This document shows, piece by piece, positions 1 through 8,068 of a stretch of 59,217 nt of DNA. A model generated the notes under the pieces. That model made no database searches and was not told where the DNA came from. It was given only the letters and a program-made list of their open reading frames with translations. Both the position numbers and the translations under genes were made by a program. Source of the stretch: Bacteroides sp. 43_108 (GTDB lineage Bacteria; Bacteroidota; Bacteroidia; Bacteroidales; Bacteroidaceae). Position 1 is the stretch's first letter, and each line of letters begins with the position of its first letter. The stretch spans positions 1-59,217 of the forward strand of contig MNQS01000008.1 in NCBI GenBank assembly GCA_001915545.1. Direction: 5' to 3'.

Positions 1-1
1 A

Positions 2-73
2 ATCAACGCCAGACCGAGGGAAAAACTCAATTTCCTGACACCGGCTGAGGTCTTTTTCAAAAAGATTTCGTAA
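2..73 (+). pseudogene. IS30-family-like transposase, C-terminal end only
   Basis: The second reading frame from the window edge reads 23 residues (INARPREKLN, then FLTPAEVFFKKIS) and stops with TAA at 71-73. The pattern N-x-RPR-x-x-L-x-x-x-TP-x-EVFF is the usual C-terminus of IS30-family DDE transposases, in which this segment follows the catalytic glutamate. The gene enters from the left, so it cannot be said whether the element is intact. The sequence just after the stop (about 74-100, TTGCACTTGCTGATTGACTC) would be expected to hold the right inverted repeat, but the partner repeat lies outside the window. It is a short match, so confidence is moderate. Confidence 0.6.
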
Positions 74-144
74 TGTTGCACTTGCTGATTGACTCTGCCA
101 TTCGTGTTTAAAGGTTACAAATAGGCAATAAAAAAGACTTTTTC

Positions 145-176
145 TTTGTGAAATTTTTAGGAATGCCTTATCTTTG
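145..176 (+). promoter_or_regulatory. Bacteroidetes-type promoter for psd-pssA
   Basis: TTTG at 145-148 and TATCTTTG at 169-176 are separated by 20 bp, a full match to the Bacteroidetes primary-sigma consensus TTTG-N19-21-TAnnTTTG. It lies about 50 bp upstream of the psd ATG at 225 and downstream of the IS30-like end. Confidence 0.8.
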
Positions 177-224
177 CACGGATAAGTACCTTACAAAAAG
201 AAAATTTAATAGACTTTATAAGAA

Positions 225-941
225 ATGGCATCAGCAAAACCGGCTATACATAATAAGCGCAGAAACAAGATCAGAATTCATCATGAAGGGGTTCATACCT
301 TGATTGTATGTGGTGTGGCACTTGCGGCAATAATTGCACTTTCATGTCTTTTTATTGATAACCGATATGTTTCGGCCGCTGTTATAGTGGTGTTCTCTGT
401 GATTTATGGAATCATGGTGAATTTCTTCAGATGTCCGATACGAATGTTTCTTGGGGGCACAAATAATGCAGTGGTTGCGCCTGCAGACGGAAAAGTGGTA
501 GTAGTAGAGGAAGTCGAAGAGGAAGAGTATTTTCATGATAAGCGCATGATGGTTTCGATATTCATGAGCTTGACTAATGTTCATGCAAACTGGATTCCGT
601 GTGATGGTGTAATTACAAAAGTTGAACACCACGACGGTAATTTTCATCAGGCTTTCCTTCCTAAGGCAAGTACGGAGAATGAGCGTTCTACCATAATCAT
701 ACGTACTCCTCATGGTCAGGAGGTTATGGTACGTCAGGTCGCAGGTGCCGTGGCCAGACGAATTGTCACTTATGCGGAAGAGGGTTCGGAATGTTTCATT
801 GACGACCATCTTGGATTTATAAAATTCGGATCGCGTGTAGACTTGTATCTCCCGATGGATGCAGAAATCAAGGTTAAGCTTGGACAGACATCTGTAGGTG
901 ATGAAACTGTAATTGCAAAATTGGCTTCGCATAAAAAGTAA
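225..941 (+). CDS. psd: Phosphatidylserine decarboxylase
   Basis: Converts phosphatidylserine to phosphatidylethanolamine, the main membrane phospholipid of this group. The 238-residue protein has two hydrophobic segments near residues 25-45 and 50-66, then the decarboxylase domain. The motif KFGSRVD places the self-cleavage site at Gly202-Ser203; in this family the chain splits here and the serine becomes the catalytic pyruvoyl group. The length fits the short bacterial/archaeal class of the enzyme. The next gene, pssA, begins 6 bp downstream and makes the substrate, so the two form a clear operon driven by the promoter at 145-176. Confidence 0.93.
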   Translation: MASAKPAIHNKRRNKIRIHHEGVHTLIVCGVALAAIIALSCLFIDNRYVSAAVIVVFSVIYGIMVNFFRCPIRMFLGGTNNAVVAPADGKVVVVEEVEEEEYFHDKRMMVSIFMSLTNVHANWIPCDGVITKVEHHDGNFHQAFLPKASTENERSTIIIRTPHGQEVMVRQVAGAVARRIVTYAEEGSECFIDDHLGFIKFGSRVDLYLPMDAEIKVKLGQTSVGDETVIAKLASHKK

Positions 942-946
942 TATAT

Positions 947-1714
947 ATGGAAAGGACTCGTAATTCGTTTGTAAGCAATATCCCGAATATGATTACATGC
1001 TGTAATCTGATTTCCGGATGTATCGCAGTGGGTGCTGCATTTCATGGCAATTTCTCTACTGCATTCCTTTTTATATTGATCGGCGCATTTTTTGATTTCT
1101 TCGACGGGCTTACAGCTCGTGCTTTGGGTGTTTCAGGACGTATGGGACTGGAACTCGATTCTTTGGCCGATGTCGTTACATTTGGCGTTGCTCCTTCTGC
1201 AATGATATTCGTTTTGTTTACGAAGGTATATTATCCTTCTTTTATCGGAAGCGAATTCTGGTATAGCTATCTTCCGTTTACAGCGTTTTTGATGGCTGCT
1301 TTTTCGGCATATCGACTTGCTAAATTCAATATTGATGAACGCCAGCATACAGGTTTTATCGGCATGCCTACTCCTGCCAATGCAATATTTTGGGGTGCAT
1401 TGATAAGTAGTTGCGGAGATTTCTTGACATCTCCACGATTTAATTCTTTGTTCCTGTTGGCATTTGTTGTGATGTTCAGTTGGCTTCTCGTTTGTGAGAT
1501 TCCGATGTTTGCATTGAAATTTACAAATATGAGCTGGAAGTCAAATAAGATTAAGTTTGTCTTTATTGCAACTTGTCTTCTTGTACTCTTGCTTTCATTT
1601 GTATATGGCGCTTCAATTGGCAACATAGCGTTGGTTGTGTCTAGAGGTATGGCCTTGTGTATCGGTTTGTATCTGCTGATGTCGATAGGAGCGTTTGTTT
1701 TCGGAAGAAAGTGA
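947..1714 (+). CDS. pssA: CDP-diacylglycerol--serine O-phosphatidyltransferase
   Basis: Makes phosphatidylserine from CDP-diacylglycerol and serine at the inner membrane, one step before Psd. The CDP-alcohol phosphotransferase signature DG-x2-AR-x8-G-x3-D-x3-D is complete (D53, G54, A57, R58, G67, D71, D75). The rest of the 255-residue protein is a series of hydrophobic helices, as expected for the membrane-embedded type II enzyme. It is coupled to psd with a 6-bp gap. Substrate specificity for serine is inferred from the pairing with psd; the signature alone is shared by other CDP-alcohol transferases. Confidence 0.93.
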   Translation: MERTRNSFVSNIPNMITCCNLISGCIAVGAAFHGNFSTAFLFILIGAFFDFFDGLTARALGVSGRMGLELDSLADVVTFGVAPSAMIFVLFTKVYYPSFIGSEFWYSYLPFTAFLMAAFSAYRLAKFNIDERQHTGFIGMPTPANAIFWGALISSCGDFLTSPRFNSLFLLAFVVMFSWLLVCEIPMFALKFTNMSWKSNKIKFVFIATCLLVLLLSFVYGASIGNIALVVSRGMALCIGLYLLMSIGAFVFGRK

Positions 1715-1794
1715 TTTGCGTTCAGCTTTTTCAGAATTTTATAGCACTTCCGTTTTGTTGGCATGTTTTTTGCTATATGGTATAGCAGAAGTTA

Positions 1795-2115
1795 ATGCAT
1801 AATCTTGAAAATATGGCAATATTAGGTTTTATAGGTGGTATAATCAGTTTCTTGGGATTCGTATTCTTGCTTGTTTTGGTAATTGTTGTTATAGCAGGAG
1901 TTGCGATAAGAAACTATATATCCCGTTTATTCGGTGGTGGAAAGTTTGCTTCGGACAATGGCCCGTTCGAAAATAATGCCGAAAATACAAATCGCTCAAG
2001 CAATTTTTCTGGAAGAAATAATCGTTCTGAAACTAAAGGCAAGAGAAATAAAAAAGGTAAGATTTTCGATAAGGACGAAGGTAAATATGTAGATTTTGTT
2101 GAGGTGAAGGACTAA
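1795..2115 (+). CDS. DUF4834-like small membrane protein
   Basis: A 106-residue protein of unknown function. Residues 7-35 form one long hydrophobic membrane segment. The remaining tail is rich in Asn, Ser, Arg and Lys and ends in an acidic stretch (DKDEGKYVDFVEVKD), so it is probably a membrane-anchored protein with a flexible cytoplasmic tail. Size, layout and the Y-[IV]-[DE]-[FY] end resemble the Bacteroidetes-only DUF4834 family. ATG 1795 is used here, but Met7 at 1813 is an equally good start. It sits between pssA and the convergent tadA. Confidence 0.65.
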   Translation: MHNLENMAILGFIGGIISFLGFVFLLVLVIVVIAGVAIRNYISRLFGGGKFASDNGPFENNAENTNRSSNFSGRNNRSETKGKRNKKGKIFDKDEGKYVDFVEVKD

Positions 2116-2137
2116 TGACAACTCTTTAATAGAGGTG

Positions 2138-2572
2138 TCATCGTTTCTTCTTGAAGAAATTTTTCATCATATCTGCCGCTTCATCTGCCAATATGCCTCC
2201 AATAACTTCTGTTTTGGGGTGCAGCGCTTGAGGTGCATATTTGAGGTATCCTCGTTTTTCGTCTCTTGTCCCGTATACAAGTTTTCCTATTTGTGACCAT
2301 GCTATGGCTCCTGCGCACATCACGCACGGTTCAACTGTGACGTATAGTGTGCATGTATCCAAGTACTTTCCGTTGAGATATTCTTCTGCAGCTGTGATTG
2401 CTTGCATTTCGGCGTGTGCAGTGACGTCATGGAGCGTTTCTGTCAGATTGTGTCCTCTTCCGATGATTTGATCTTTGCACACAACAACTGCACCTATAGG
2501 TACCTCATCCTTTGCAAGTGCATTTCTGGCTTCTGCAAGGGCTGCTTTCATATAGTATGTATCTTTGTCCAT
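2138..2572 (-). CDS. tadA: tRNA-specific adenosine deaminase (TadA-like nucleoside deaminase)
   Basis: Deaminates adenosine 34 of tRNA to inosine so that one tRNA reads several codons. The zinc deaminase motifs are complete: HAE with His53 and catalytic Glu55, and PCVMC with Cys83 and Cys86. The 144-residue length is typical. The start is the ATG whose complement is at 2570-2572; an upstream TTG at 2602 would add ten unconserved residues. A possible -7 box (TATTTTTG on the minus strand, 2607-2600) lies just upstream. Its stop codon overlaps a small hairpin (2116-2140) shared with the convergent DUF4834 gene. Other cytidine/guanine deaminases share these motifs, but the N-terminal DEVPIGAVVV segment favours TadA. 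Confidence 0.9.
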   Translation of the reverse strand: MDKDTYYMKAALAEARNALAKDEVPIGAVVVCKDQIIGRGHNLTETLHDVTAHAEMQAITAAEEYLNGKYLDTCTLYVTVEPCVMCAGAIAWSQIGKLVYGTRDEKRGYLKYAPQALHPKTEVIGGILADEAADMMKNFFKKKR

Positions 2573-2660
2573 ATTAATATGCTTAAAACAATTTCGATGC
2601 AAAAATAGCTCTTTATATCCTTAATAGCTAATTTTGTGCATATTTATAAAATGGACCAAT

Positions 2661-3410
2661 ATGGAGAACTTAAGTATTAATAGGATAGATATTGATGAGG
2701 TTGATTCCACAAACAATTATATTAAGAATTTGATATCTTCAGGATTTTCCTTGCCTGGTTTTACTTTGGCAGTTACTCAAAATCAGACTGCTGGACGAGG
2801 CATGCGGGGAAATTCTTGGAAAACACAGCCTGGTAAGAATGTTATTTTCAGTTTGCTTTGTCACCCTGATTTTCTTATGGCCAATAGACAATTCCTGATG
2901 TCTGAAATAATAGCGTTGAGCATTTGTCATGCATGTGCTGAATATGTTGATGATGTAAGCGTAAAATGGCCAAATGACATTTATTGTGGTGACGAAAAGG
3001 TTTGCGGAATATTGATTGAGTGCGATTTGAACGGAAAATATGTCAGCAATTGCATTCTTGGTTGTGGTGTGAATGTCAATCAGGCGGAATTTGAGTCTGA
3101 CATACCTCATCCGACATCACTTATGTTGAAATCAGGCAAAGTTATTGACAGGGAAGAAGTATTGGCTTCTATAATAAAGCATTTCTGTAAATATTATATT
3201 ATGGCTGAGAATGGAGATTGGGATGCAATCGATAAAGAATATTTCAGTTCCCTTTATCGTCGTGTCGGAATTCACCGGTTTGAAGATGAGTCGGGTGTTT
3301 TCAATGCAACCATTGAGCGCGTTGAGCCTAGCGGCCATATGCTTTTGCGTGATGAGGCCAGTTTGTTGAGAAGGTATGAGTTTAAGGAGGTGAAGTTCGT
3401 CTTTGATTGA
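2661..3410 (+). CDS. birA: Biotin--[acetyl-CoA-carboxylase] ligase, short form without DNA-binding domain
   Basis: Activates biotin to biotinyl-AMP and attaches it to carboxylase carrier proteins. The ligase motifs are visible: DSTN near residue 15, the biotin/AMP loop GRGMRGNSW (residues 45-53), KWPNDI and KVCGILIE. The N-terminal helix-turn-helix of the E. coli repressor-ligase is absent, so this is a catalytic-only (group I) enzyme of about 249 residues. The start is placed at ATG 2661 (MENLSINRID) because the nine extra upstream residues precede the conserved N-terminus. A -7-like box TAATTTTG at 2629-2636 supports transcription divergent from tadA. Confidence 0.9.
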   Translation: MENLSINRIDIDEVDSTNNYIKNLISSGFSLPGFTLAVTQNQTAGRGMRGNSWKTQPGKNVIFSLLCHPDFLMANRQFLMSEIIALSICHACAEYVDDVSVKWPNDIYCGDEKVCGILIECDLNGKYVSNCILGCGVNVNQAEFESDIPHPTSLMLKSGKVIDREEVLASIIKHFCKYYIMAENGDWDAIDKEYFSSLYRRVGIHRFEDESGVFNATIERVEPSGHMLLRDEASLLRRYEFKEVKFVFD

Positions 3411-3523
3411 AAACTCGTTTTTTATAGCATTAAGCGTACAATCACGGCCATTTTTTATGTGTTGTGTACTATATTGTGAAAACATTTTAGTAAGTTTGTA
3501 GCATATCAAATAAAAATAAGGTT

Positions 3524-3985
3524 ATGGAAATTGGAGATAAGGTTCCTGAACTGCTTGGTGTAGATCAGGATGGAAAGGAAGTTAAAATGAGTGATTTTGC
3601 CGGAAAGAAAGTCGTACTTTATTTCTATCCAAAAGATAACACTCCAGGATGTACTGCTGAAGCCTGCAGCTTGCGCGACCGATACACCGAACTTATTGAA
3701 AAAGGGTATGAGGTGATAGGAGTAAGCAAGGACAGTACAGATTCGCATAAGAAATTTATTGCAAAGCATGAACTTCCATTTATCTTGATAAGTGATGCCG
3801 ATAAAGTTCTGCAGAAAGAAATGGGAGCATGGGGCGAGAAAACCATGTGCGGCAGAACTACTGAGGGTACTTTAAGAACTACATTCTTGATAAGCGAGGA
3901 TGGTAGAATTGAAAATATCATGTCTCCCAAACAAATCAAGACTAAAATTCATGCAGACCAGATCTTGGATCTTATTTCCAAATGA
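3524..3985 (+). CDS. bcp: Thioredoxin-dependent thiol peroxidase (bacterioferritin comigratory protein)
   Basis: Reduces hydrogen peroxide and organic peroxides using thioredoxin. The 153-residue protein has the atypical 2-Cys peroxiredoxin pattern, with peroxidatic Cys43 in PGCTAEAC and resolving Cys48 five residues later. The YFYPKDNTPGC segment is diagnostic of the BCP/PrxQ subfamily. A TAAGTTTG sequence at 3491-3498 could be a -7 box, but no convincing -33 box is found at the right spacing. Confidence 0.93.
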   Translation: MEIGDKVPELLGVDQDGKEVKMSDFAGKKVVLYFYPKDNTPGCTAEACSLRDRYTELIEKGYEVIGVSKDSTDSHKKFIAKHELPFILISDADKVLQKEMGAWGEKTMCGRTTEGTLRTTFLISEDGRIENIMSPKQIKTKIHADQILDLISK

Positions 3986-4090
3986 TTGGGTTATGATGGG
4001 ATGCAGATGGTGATAGGGGCTTGTCACAACTGTATTTCTATCAGTTTTGTGTAAGCCCGATTTATAAACCAACAACTAAAATTTACAATT

Positions 4091-4603
4091 ATGAACTTTA
4101 TTGAATTGTGCATGAAACGTTTTTCTGCCAGAAAATATACTGATGAACCTGTATCTGAGGAAGATATGTCGTATATCCTGGAAAGTTTTCAGGCTGCTCC
4201 GTCTGCTGTTAATAGACAACCGTGGAGATTCTTGGTTGTTGAAAGCCAGGAAGCAAAAGAGAAACTTTGGAAATGCTACAACCGCGATTGGTTCAGGACT
4301 GCTCCAATGTATATAATTGCTTATAAGAATAAGAACGAAGAGTGGGTTCGTAAATATGATATGAAGCCTCATGGCGATATTGATGTTGCTATTGCTGTAG
4401 AGCATATATGTCTTGCCGCTACAGACTGTGGACTTGGTACTTGTTGGGTCTGCAATTCCAATACTCAGATGTTGGCTGAATTGTTCCCTCAGCCTGCAGA
4501 GCTGGAAGCTGTAGCTATTATACCTATCGGACATATAGCTCCAGACTGCGAAAACAAGCCTAAGGATCGCAAGAATCTGGCTTCAATGGTTGAGAGAATT
4601 TGA
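4091..4603 (+). CDS. Nitroreductase-family flavoprotein
   Basis: A 170-residue FMN-dependent oxidoreductase of the nitroreductase superfamily. The N-terminal R-x-S-x-R-x-[FY] type segment (KRFSARKY) and the APSAVNRQPWRF motif contact FMN in this family. The central LAATDCGLGTCWVC region and the C-terminal hydrophobic segment match the fold. The physiological substrate cannot be inferred; members reduce quinones, nitro compounds or flavins. The gene stands alone between bcp and queA and is followed by a hairpin at 4647-4667. Confidence 0.85.
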   Translation: MNFIELCMKRFSARKYTDEPVSEEDMSYILESFQAAPSAVNRQPWRFLVVESQEAKEKLWKCYNRDWFRTAPMYIIAYKNKNEEWVRKYDMKPHGDIDVAIAVEHICLAATDCGLGTCWVCNSNTQMLAELFPQPAELEAVAIIPIGHIAPDCENKPKDRKNLASMVERI

Positions 4604-4646
4604 GTGTAAGTAAACTCTATTAGTATTGGGTATACAAGTTTTTAGT

Positions 4647-4675
4647 GACTGGGCTGACGGCCCAGTCTTTAGCTT
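4647..4675 (+). terminator. Hairpin between the nitroreductase gene and queA
   Basis: GACTGGGC (4647-4654) pairs perfectly with GCCCAGTC (4660-4667) across a five-base loop and is followed by a T-rich stretch (TTTAGCTTTTT). It looks like an intrinsic terminator, but its last Ts are only a few bases from the queA start codon at 4679. Confidence 0.6.
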
Positions 4676-4678
4676 TTT

Positions 4679-5902
4679 ATGGATACAAGACATATCAGGA
4701 TAAATGAGTTCAATTATGAGCTTCCGGATGAACGGATAGCAAAATTCCCGCTTGCCGAACGTGACAGCAGTAAACTTCTGGTCTATAACAAAGGCGAAGT
4801 AGGAGAAGATGTTTTTATTTCTTTGCCGAAGTATATACCGCAGGGTTCACTGATGGTTTTCAATAATACAAAAGTTATTCAGGCGCGCCTTCATTTCAAG
4901 AAAGAAACAGGAGCTTTGATTGAAGTCTTTTGTTTGGAACCTGCTATTCCAAATGATTATGCATTGAATTTTCAGTCTACAGGCTCTTGTTCATGGTATT
5001 GCATGATTGGAAATTTGAAAAGATGGAAAGAAGGGGCGCTGTCTAGGACTTTCAATGTAGGCGGTAAGGATTTTACTTTAACGGCCGTTAAAAAGGAAGA
5101 GCATGGGAATGGTACAAGCCATAGAGTTGAGTTCTCTTGGGATGATGACTCCATGACCTTTGCAGATGTGCTTGAAGTTGTAGGTGAGTTGCCTATACCT
5201 CCATATCTGAATAGAGAAACCCAGGAGAGCGATAAGAAAACCTATCAGACTGTATACTCCAAAATTAAAGGATCTGTCGCAGCGCCTACTGCAGGACTTC
5301 ATTTCACAGAACGTGTACTTGAAAGTCTTGACAAGGCTGGAATTGAACGTGAAGAAGTTACACTGCATGTCGGAGCTGGAACTTTCAAACCTGTCAAAAG
5401 TGAAGAAATTCAGGGACATGAAATGCACTCCGAATATTTTTCTGTAAGTCTTCGTGTCATAGATAAACTCATTGCGCATGGTGGAGAGGCTACAGCCGTA
5501 GGTACAACGTCTGTGCGTACTTTGGAAAGTCTTTACTACATAGGTTTGAAGCTTGAGGAAAATATGGATTTGACTGAAGAAGAACTTCATGTGGAGCAGT
5601 GGATGCCTTATGATTATGCTGGCAAAAAGATTTCAACAGTCAAAGCTTTGGAGAATATTAAATCGTATCTGGAGAATAACGGGTTGAATGCGTTGCGTAC
5701 AAGCACGCAGATTATAATAGCTCCAGGATATGAATATCACATAGTCAGAAGAATGGTTACAAACTTCCATCAGCCTCAGAGTACGTTGCTTTTGTTGGTG
5801 TCTGCATTCGTTAAAGGCGATTGGAAAAAAATCTATGATTATGCCTTGTCACATGATTTCCGTTTTTTGAGTTATGGTGACAGTTCTATATTGATACCTT
5901 GA
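4679..5902 (+). CDS. queA: S-adenosylmethionine:tRNA ribosyltransferase-isomerase
   Basis: Transfers and isomerises the ribosyl part of S-adenosylmethionine onto 7-aminomethyl-7-deazaguanine in tRNA to make epoxyqueuosine. Family landmarks are the N-terminal YELPDERIAKFPLAERD, the FNNTKVIQARL segment, SVAAPTAGLHFTE, the LHVGAGTFKPV strand, and the C-terminal NFHQPQSTLLLLVSAF. At 407 residues it is longer than the E. coli enzyme (about 356), as is usual in Bacteroidetes. The gene starts 12 bases after a hairpin (4647-4667). The Nudix gene follows closely and may be co-transcribed. Confidence 0.93.
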   Translation: MDTRHIRINEFNYELPDERIAKFPLAERDSSKLLVYNKGEVGEDVFISLPKYIPQGSLMVFNNTKVIQARLHFKKETGALIEVFCLEPAIPNDYALNFQSTGSCSWYCMIGNLKRWKEGALSRTFNVGGKDFTLTAVKKEEHGNGTSHRVEFSWDDDSMTFADVLEVVGELPIPPYLNRETQESDKKTYQTVYSKIKGSVAAPTAGLHFTERVLESLDKAGIEREEVTLHVGAGTFKPVKSEEIQGHEMHSEYFSVSLRVIDKLIAHGGEATAVGTTSVRTLESLYYIGLKLEENMDLTEEELHVEQWMPYDYAGKKISTVKALENIKSYLENNGLNALRTSTQIIIAPGYEYHIVRRMVTNFHQPQSTLLLLVSAFVKGDWKKIYDYALSHDFRFLSYGDSSILIP

Positions 5903-5925
5903 TATTGTCTTCATGAATATTGTTT

Positions 5926-6438
5926 ATGGTTAATTTGTTTGATAATAATGATGAACTCTTTCCCGTTGTGGATGAAGATGGCAATATTGTAGGTACGGCA
6001 ACACGTGGAGAGTGCCATGGCGGCAGCAAACTTTTGCATCCTGTTGTACATCTGCATGTATTTGACGGCAAGGGGAATCTTTTTCTGCAGAAACGTCCTG
6101 AATGGAAGGATATACAGCCTGGAAAATGGGATACGTCTGTAGGCGGACATGTCGATCTTGGTGAAGACGTGTCTTCTGCACTTAAGCGTGAGGTATCAGA
6201 AGAGCTGGGCATTGAGGAATTCGTTCCAGAATTTATTGTCAGCTATGTCTTTGAGTCAGATAGGGAACGTGAACTGGTGTTTGTGCACAAAACCGTTTAT
6301 GATGGTCCGATTTTGCCTTCTGCAGAATTGGATGGCGGTCGGTTCTGGTCGCGTGAAGAGATTGTTTCAAACATTGGCTCAGATGTTTTTACTCCAAATT
6401 TCGAGCAGGAATATCGTCGTGTTTTCCTTGAAGAATGA
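5926..6438 (+). CDS. Nudix hydrolase
   Basis: A 170-residue hydrolase acting on a nucleoside-diphosphate-linked substrate. The Nudix box is complete, G-x5-E-x7-REV-x-EELGI (starting GGHVDLGED and ending REVSEELGI). The segment NLFLQKRPEWKDIQPGKWDTS upstream of it is typical of the isopentenyl-diphosphate-isomerase-like and YfcD-like Nudix proteins; no more specific substrate can be given. The start is ATG 5926; a TTG two codons earlier would overlap the queA end more closely. Confidence 0.85.
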   Translation: MVNLFDNNDELFPVVDEDGNIVGTATRGECHGGSKLLHPVVHLHVFDGKGNLFLQKRPEWKDIQPGKWDTSVGGHVDLGEDVSSALKREVSEELGIEEFVPEFIVSYVFESDRERELVFVHKTVYDGPILPSAELDGGRFWSREEIVSNIGSDVFTPNFEQEYRRVFLEE

Positions 6439-6468
6439 AATAATACCATTTTGTTAATTTGATTAAGT

Positions 6469-7572
6469 ATGAAAATAGGAGATAAAGTTCGTTTCCTAAG
6501 TGAAACAGGAGGCGGAATCGTTAAAGGGTTTGATAAGGGTAATATAGTTTTGGTAGAGGATCAGGATGGATTTGACATCCCGATGCCTATAAACGAATGC
6601 GTCGTTATTGATACTGACGATTACAATATTGCCAAAGTTGATACTATGGGGCGTAATAAGCGTACTGAAAAGAATGCCAAGGCAAACAGTGTACCTGATG
6701 TTCCGGAAGATGATGTCGACGTTGAACCTGCTGATCTCCCGATTGCATATAAACCCGCACCGCAGGAACGCCGTGACGGTGATAAACTCAATGTCTTTTT
6801 GGCGTTCGTGCCTGAAGACAACAGAAATATGTCGTCTACAAGTTTTGAGGCGTATTTGGTCAATGACTGCAATTATTACGTAATGTATACTTATATGTCG
6901 TGTGAGAATGCATCTTGGAAGTTAAGATCAAGCGGTGTTGTGGAACCTAATACAAAGTTGATGCTTGAGACTTTTGATCATTCTATGCTCAATGAGATGG
7001 AAAAACTTGCGGTACAGCTTATTGCGTATAAAGAGAACAAAGGTTTCCTCTTGAAGTCTCCTGTTAATGCGGATTTAAGAATAGATACCACCAAGTTTTA
7101 TAAACTTCACACTTTCAGAGAATCTTTGTTTTTTGATGTTCCAGCATTGGTATATGATGTTGTAAAAGACGATGTTGCACCAAAGTCCTTTAATGTTGAT
7201 GCATCAGAATTGAAAAAGGCCATGCTCGAAAAGAATAAGGGTGATGAACATCCACATGCTGTAAAAGAACAGCATAAGAATGATAAGAATTCACTTATAG
7301 AGGTTGACTTGCATATAGATGAACTTCTCGATACGACAACCGGAATGTCTGCAGGCGACATGAAAGACTATCAGATGGGTGTGTTCCGCAAAACAATGGA
7401 TGAACATATCAACGAAAAAGGCCGCAAGATAGTTTTCATACATGGAAAAGGCGAAGGTGTTCTTAGGAATGCCATCATAACCGAACTGAAGCATAAGTAT
7501 AAGAAGTGTACTTATCAAGATGCCTCTTTCCGCGAATACGGTTTCGGTGCTACAATGGTGACTATACATTGA
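6469..7572 (+). CDS. DUF2027 protein with C-terminal Smr (MutS2-like) domain
   Basis: A 367-residue cytoplasmic protein typical of Bacteroidetes. Residues 1-60 form a small beta-rich domain ([23 protein letters not shown]/Tudor-like), a variable charged linker follows, and residues about 105-235 correspond to the DUF2027 core. The C-terminus (about 280-367) is an Smr domain: EVDLHID at its start, then [16 protein letters not shown], where H-G-x-G is the conserved nuclease-like loop. Smr domains in MutS2 cleave branched DNA or act on RNA at collided ribosomes. The role of this protein is not known. Confidence 0.85.
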   Translation: MKIGDKVRFLSETGGGIVKGFDKGNIVLVEDQDGFDIPMPINECVVIDTDDYNIAKVDTMGRNKRTEKNAKANSVPDVPEDDVDVEPADLPIAYKPAPQERRDGDKLNVFLAFVPEDNRNMSSTSFEAYLVNDCNYYVMYTYMSCENASWKLRSSGVVEPNTKLMLETFDHSMLNEMEKLAVQLIAYKENKGFLLKSPVNADLRIDTTKFYKLHTFRESLFFDVPALVYDVVKDDVAPKSFNVDASELKKAMLEKNKGDEHPHAVKEQHKNDKNSLIEVDLHIDELLDTTTGMSAGDMKDYQMGVFRKTMDEHINEKGRKIVFIHGKGEGVLRNAIITELKHKYKKCTYQDASFREYGFGATMVTIH

Positions 7573-7623
7573 GGATAGTTTTTATCCTTGATATCTTATT
7601 AATAATTTAATACCTATAACAAC

Positions 7624-7941
7624 ATGGAAAAGAGAGAAGCTTTCAAAATGTTCTTGAAGCCTGGTTTCAAGGAAGAGTACAAGAAACGTCATGCGGCTTT
7701 GTGGCCTGAAATGCGTAAACTGTTGCAGGAAGGTGGAGTATACGATTATTCCATTTATCTTGATGAAGAGACAAACATCCTTTTTGCGTTTCAGAAAACC
7801 AAAGGAGATACCGGTTCGCAGGATATGGGATCTAATCCGATAGTTCAGAAATGGTGGGATTACATGGCTGACATAATGGAGGTCAATCCAGACAATTCTC
7901 CGATTTCAATACCATTGCCAGAGATGTTTCATATGGATTAA
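7624..7941 (+). CDS. rhaM: L-rhamnose mutarotase
   Basis: Interconverts the alpha and beta anomers of L-rhamnose. The 105-residue protein matches the family: MFLKPGFKEEYKKRH near the N-terminus with the conserved EYKKRHAALWPEM helix, the DYSIYLDEETN strand, and a C-terminal WW-containing segment (KWWDYMADIMEVNPDNSP). No rhamnose isomerase, kinase or aldolase gene lies beside it. It may serve the rhamnogalacturonan island 30 kb downstream, but that is inference. A terminator follows at 7970-8006. Confidence 0.88.
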   Translation: MEKREAFKMFLKPGFKEEYKKRHAALWPEMRKLLQEGGVYDYSIYLDEETNILFAFQKTKGDTGSQDMGSNPIVQKWWDYMADIMEVNPDNSPISIPLPEMFHMD

Positions 7942-7969
7942 TAGTTATAGCAACCGTAAATGATTTAAA

Positions 7970-8006
7970 ATGCCGAAACTCCAACTACTTGGTTTCGGCA
8001 TTTTTT
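7970..8006 (+). terminator. Intrinsic terminator after rhaM
   Basis: ATGCCGAAA and TTTCGGCAT form a nine-base-pair stem, followed by TTTTT. Confidence 0.8.
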
Positions 8007-8068
8007 ATATATTTGTCATCATGTGATTGATTTAGAAAGCAGAACATTCAAAAAGTCTTTATGTTTTT

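Noticed and set aside
4604..4678. preQ1 riboswitch before queA
   Set aside because: Only a simple GC stem with a T-rich tail is present; the A-rich tail and pseudoknot partner expected for preQ1 aptamers are not visible.
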